A stretch of DNA of 7,945 nt from Paracoccaceae bacterium (lineage in GTDB: Bacteria > Pseudomonadota > Alphaproteobacteria > Rhodobacterales > Rhodobacteraceae). The stretch covers positions 1 to 7,945 of the forward strand of contig JALQTL010000011.1 of the NCBI GenBank assembly GCA_023260935.1, read 5' to 3'. The stretch's first letter is position 1. Each line of letters opens with the position of its first letter. The notes beneath the pieces are model-generated. The model did no database searches and was not told where the DNA came from. It was given only the letters and a program-made list of their open reading frames with translations. Shown piece by piece: positions 6,416 to 7,945 of this stretch. Made by a program: the position numbers and the translations under genes.

Positions 6416-6421
6416 AAGGAG
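6416..6421 (+). promoter_or_regulatory. Shine-Dalgarno that fixes the start of the lipoprotein gene
   Basis: AAGGAG ends 8 bases before the ATG at 6430. This strong, well-spaced site, together with the signal sequence that follows, selects this start over the in-frame ATG at 6298, which would bury the signal peptide behind 44 unrelated residues. Confidence 0.85.
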
Positions 6422-6429
6422 AAAAGAGC

Positions 6430-6621
6430 ATGCGAAAACTGGTTGCCCTGTTGATCGTTTCTTCGACATTCGGACTCGCCGGCTGTGTCACGCCCAGATC
6501 TGATCTTGAGCGTGCAGTCGTCGGCGCTGCAATCGGCTGTGCGGCAGGGGAAGTTCTGGTGAACGGGCATTGTGTGGAAGGGGCCATTGTTGGGGCAGGT
6601 GTGGGCGTCCTGACCAACTAG
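6430..6621 (+). CDS. Small glycine-rich lipoprotein, hypothetical (63 residues)
   Basis: A short secreted lipoprotein. Residues 1-18 are a typical signal peptide (MRKLVALLIVSSTFG, then LAG). The lipobox LAGC places the lipid-modified Cys at residue 19, giving a mature peptide of 45 residues. Val-20 and Thr-21 follow the Cys, with no Asp at +2, so export to the outer membrane is plausible. The mature part has a short charged stretch (PRSDLER, 22-28) and then AVVGAAIGCAAG and GAIVGAGVGV, a glycine-zipper-like pattern that may insert in or lie on a membrane. Cys37 and Cys48 could form a disulfide in the periplasm. The family looks like the many tiny glycine-zipper lipoproteins of proteobacteria; I cannot name it more exactly. 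It diverges from pheS, converges with rplT, and is followed by a hairpin and a strong terminator, so it is probably transcribed alone. Confidence 0.85.
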   Translation: MRKLVALLIVSSTFGLAGCVTPRSDLERAVVGAAIGCAAGEVLVNGHCVEGAIVGAGVGVLTN

Positions 6622-6625
6622 GTGG

Positions 6626-6653
6626 TTCCGGGCGCGCATTTGCAGGCCCGGAA
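6626..6653 (+). repeat. 8-bp inverted repeat just after the lipoprotein stop
   Basis: TTCCGGGC (6626-6633) and GCCCGGAA (6646-6653) pair perfectly around a 12-base loop, starting 5 bases past the TAG. No T-run follows, so it is probably a 3'-end stabilising or pause hairpin rather than the terminator, which lies 45 bp further on. GGCCCGG recurs at 6658-6664 and could compete for pairing. Confidence 0.5.
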
Positions 6654-6698
6654 TCGCGGGCCCGGTTCAGTCTGCGCAGCCATCCTTTGGTTCAAAAC

Positions 6699-6729
6699 AA
6701 AAAGCCCCGACCTTGCGGCGGGGCTTTTT
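6699..6729. terminator. Bidirectional intrinsic terminator for the lipoprotein gene and rplT
   Basis: AAAAAGCCCCG (6699-6709) and CGGGGCTTTTT (6719-6729) are perfect 11-bp complements around a 9-base loop. The GC core is flanked by an A-run on the left and a T-run on the right, so the RNA made from either strand ends in a GC hairpin followed by U residues. It lies 77 bp after the lipoprotein stop and 22 bp after the rplT stop, so it serves both convergent genes and isolates rpmI-rplT from pheS. Confidence 0.93.
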
Positions 6730-6751
6730 CTATCTTGCGATCCGTTCGGGA

Positions 6752-7117
6752 TCAGGCAGCCAGAGCGGCCTTGGCTTGGGCGGCGATGGCGTTGAACGCC
6801 TCGGGCTCATGCACGGCCAGATCGGCCAGAACCTTGCGGTCCACTTCGATCCCGGCTTTCGCCAGACCGTTGATGAAGCGCGAATAGGTCATCTCGATGT
6901 CGTAGAGACGCACGGCCGCGTTGATACGCTGGATCCACAGGGCGCGGAACTGGCGCTTGCGGACCTTGCGGTCGCGGGTAGCGTACTGCTGGGCCTTGTC
7001 GACAGCCTGCGTGGCCGTGCGGAAGTTGGTCGAGCGGGCGGCGTAATAGCCTTTCGCCTTGGCAATGACCTTGCGGTGACGGGCGTGGGTCACCTTGCCG
7101 GATTTAACGCGGGACAT
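6752..7117 (-). CDS. rplT: 50S ribosomal protein L20
   Basis: A complete 121-residue L20, a primary 23S rRNA-binding protein needed early in assembly of the large subunit. It has the family's very basic, extended N-terminus (SRVKSGKVTHARHRK), the conserved AKGYYAARS (21-29), RKRQFRALWIQRINAA (53-68), and the globular C-terminal part with SRFINGLAKAGIEVDRK (79-95) and LADLAV. Length is normal. ATG 7115-7117 is preceded at 8 bases by AAGGAG, which overlaps the TAA of rpmI. Translation of the two genes is therefore likely coupled, giving balanced output. A bidirectional terminator follows. infC, which heads this operon in E. coli, is absent here. Confidence 0.98.
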   Translation of the reverse strand: MSRVKSGKVTHARHRKVIAKAKGYYAARSTNFRTATQAVDKAQQYATRDRKVRKRQFRALWIQRINAAVRLYDIEMTYSRFINGLAKAGIEVDRKVLADLAVHEPEAFNAIAAQAKAALAA

Positions 7118-7125
7118 GTGATCAG

Positions 7126-7131
7126 CTCCTT
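7126..7131 (-). promoter_or_regulatory. rplT Shine-Dalgarno overlapping the rpmI stop codon
   Basis: On the minus strand the sequence reads TAAGGAG: the TAA (7130-7132) ends rpmI and the AAGGAG (plus-strand CTCCTT, 7126-7131) is the ribosome site of rplT, 8 bases before its ATG. A ribosome terminating on rpmI would sit on the initiation site of rplT, a typical arrangement for coupled translation. Confidence 0.8.
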
Positions 7132-7330
7132 ACCGGTTGTAGGGCATGTACTTCTTGACGATCGTCGCATCGGAATCACACAGGATCATGGTCCCGGTGG
7201 CTTCGCGGATGAACTTCGTCGAGCGTTTGATCATGCCGTGGCGCTTGCCGGCAACACCGGCTTTCACACGACCCGAAGCGGTGAAGCTGAAGCGCTTCTT
7301 CGCCGCGGATTTGGTCTTCATCTTGGGCAT
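7130..7330 (-). CDS. rpmI: 50S ribosomal protein L35
   Basis: A 66-residue L35, a small basic protein of the large subunit. The family start MPKMKTKSAAKKRF, the segment SGRVKAGVAGKRHGMIKRS (19-37) and the ending IVKKYMPYNR are clear. I chose ATG 7328-7330 because L35 proteins begin MPKMKT and because GGAG (plus-strand CTCC, 7337-7340) lies 6 bases upstream; an in-frame TTG at 7340-7342 would add only MEIE and cover the ribosome site. The gene is followed after 12 bp by rplT. A separate promoter is proposed upstream, so this pair need not depend on pyk transcription. Confidence 0.97.
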   Translation of the reverse strand: MPKMKTKSAAKKRFSFTASGRVKAGVAGKRHGMIKRSTKFIREATGTMILCDSDATIVKKYMPYNR

Positions 7331-7401
7331 TTCGATCTCCAATCGTCAAATGCGCGACTCGGCATGCCACACTGGCCGGCCCCGCAGGCTTTCCGAAGTG
7401 G

Positions 7402-7413
7402 CCCCTATAGGGG
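7402..7413. repeat. 12-bp palindrome over the -10 of rpmI
   Basis: CCCCTATAGGGG (7402-7413) is a perfect palindrome containing the whole proposed -10 element. It could be an operator or simply a GC-flanked TATA. Two shorter palindromes, GGCCGGCC (7374-7381) and GGCATGCC (7361-7368), follow in the leader. Confidence 0.5.
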
Positions 7414-7432
7414 GCATCCGGGCTATCCGCAA
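7404..7432 (-). promoter_or_regulatory. Candidate sigma70 promoter of rpmI-rplT
   Basis: On the minus strand TTGCGG (plus-strand CCGCAA, 7427-7432) and TATAGG (plus-strand CCTATA, 7404-7409) are separated by exactly 17 bases. The -10 matches four of six consensus bases, including the first T-A-T-A; the -35 has the key TTG. The start would be near 7397, giving a leader of about 67 nt before the rpmI ATG. The element begins 8 bp after the stop of the 74-residue membrane gene, which fits a gene-free promoter region. Confidence 0.6.
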
Positions 7433-7439
7433 GCAGAAA

Positions 7440-7664
7440 TCAGTGGATGTACCGGGCAATAACGCGGGCAAAAATCTCGGGCACCTCGCCCAAGGCGAGG
7501 CCGCCCGGCTTGCGGCCAAGGGCAACGACCAGAAGAACCCCGCCGATCAGCACAAGGATCGCAGCCGCGCGCGGTGCCCGGTTTTCAGCATAGGCCGAAA
7601 AGATCGAAGGGATGGCCAGGGCAACCGTCACAAAGCCGATGACAAACATCAGATCGTTGTCCAT
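7440..7664 (-). CDS. Small two-helix membrane protein, hypothetical (74 residues)
   Basis: A 74-residue protein with two predicted membrane helices, residues 5-22 (LMFVIGFVTVALAIPSIF) and 32-50 (RAAAILVLIGGVLLVVALG), joined by a short charged turn (AYAENRAPR). A polar amphipathic C-terminus follows with the ending PEIFARVIARYIH. I recall similar small proteins beside pyk in Rhodobacterales genomes, but I cannot assign a family name or function. ATG 7662-7664 follows AAGGGGGG, a weak Shine-Dalgarno-like run. The gene lies 33 bp downstream of pyk with no terminator between, so it is probably in the pyk transcript, and its stop is just before the proposed rpmI promoter. Confidence 0.8.
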   Translation of the reverse strand: MDNDLMFVIGFVTVALAIPSIFSAYAENRAPRAAAILVLIGGVLLVVALGRKPGGLALGEVPEIFARVIARYIH

Positions 7665-7697
7665 GGCCCCCCTTCGCTCTTGCGCTGCGCCGAAGCT

Positions 7698-7945
7698 TTA
7701 TTCCGGGTCGGCCTTGTAGATCAATCTTTCGTCACAAGGCGCCACGCGCAGGATGTTTGTCGTGCCCTGAACGTTGAAGGGCACCCCGGCTGTCAGCACG
7801 ATCTGATCGGTTTCCGTGGCAAAACCATGCTGGCGTGCGGCCCGCACGGCCGAGATCACGGCACCCTTGAACCGCTCCTGCTCTTCGGTGATCACGCAAT
7901 GTGCGCCCCATGTCAGGCACAGGCGGCGCGCGGTGCCCATCAGCG
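7698..7945 (-). CDS. pyk: Pyruvate kinase, C-terminal part (5' end outside window)
   Basis: The last 81 complete codons of a gene that continues past the right edge, ending at TAA (plus-strand TTA, 7698-7700). Pyruvate kinase converts phosphoenolpyruvate and ADP to pyruvate and ATP at the end of glycolysis. The visible part is the C-terminal (regulatory) domain: TARRLCLTWGAHCVIT at the start, a helix with EEQERFKGAVISAVRAA, and the conserved TAGVPFNVQGTTNILRV near the end, matching the TAGVP-x-G-TN-x-LR pattern of the family. The Met at 7938-7940 is internal. It does not bear on which effector the enzyme uses. The small membrane gene follows after 33 bp. Confidence 0.93.
   Translation of the reverse strand, partial: LMGTARRLCLTWGAHCVITEEQERFKGAVISAVRAARQHGFATETDQIVLTAGVPFNVQGTTNILRVAPCDERLIYKADPE

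Noticed and set aside
6298..6429. Longer N-terminus for the lipoprotein starting at ATG 6298
   Set aside because: It would place 44 unrelated residues before a textbook lipoprotein signal; the ATG at 6430 has a strong AAGGAG at the right distance.

Overview
The window is ordinary chromosomal DNA from a GC-rich alphaproteobacterium, most likely of the family Rhodobacteraceae (Rhodobacter/Paracoccus-like). The evidence is the strong G/C bias at third codon positions, a DUF1523-type protein (a family I associate with Rhodobacterales), and a pyk / small membrane protein / rpmI-rplT / pheS / pheT neighbourhood without infC. I see no phage, transposon, CRISPR array, tRNA or defence locus.

Left part (1-2367): the tail of an unidentified membrane protein and a DUF1523 protein run rightward as a probable operon. 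The DUF1523 gene ends exactly where a leftward GMC-family flavin oxidoreductase ends (TAG at 763-765 against TCA at 766-768), so the two genes converge with no bases between them. The oxidoreductase lies 75 bp downstream of pheT on the same strand, behind a GC-rich 9-bp inverted repeat.

Central part (2443-6249): pheT and pheS encode the two subunits of phenylalanyl-tRNA synthetase, both on the minus strand. They are not adjacent. The 315-bp gap holds a 48-codon, plus-strand, single-helix membrane ORF. It is preceded by a 7-bp inverted repeat and ends 10 bp from the pheS stop, in a palindrome. pheT has its own candidate promoter in this gap.

Right part (6250-7945): a 63-residue glycine-rich lipoprotein gene diverges from pheS and converges on rplT across a clear bidirectional terminator (6699-6729). 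rpmI and rplT are tightly coupled, with the rplT Shine-Dalgarno overlapping the rpmI stop. A sigma70-like promoter whose -10 lies inside a 12-bp palindrome precedes rpmI. Upstream are a two-helix 74-residue membrane protein and the C-terminal end of pyruvate kinase (pyk).

The leftward genes form a translation block (L35, L20, PheRS alpha and beta) that is interrupted twice by very small rightward genes for membrane-associated products. I found no convincing undescribed multi-gene system. The points most worth a second look are the hidden 48-codon ORF between pheS and pheT, the small lipoprotein, and the palindromic elements before the oxidoreductase, the 48-codon ORF and rpmI.
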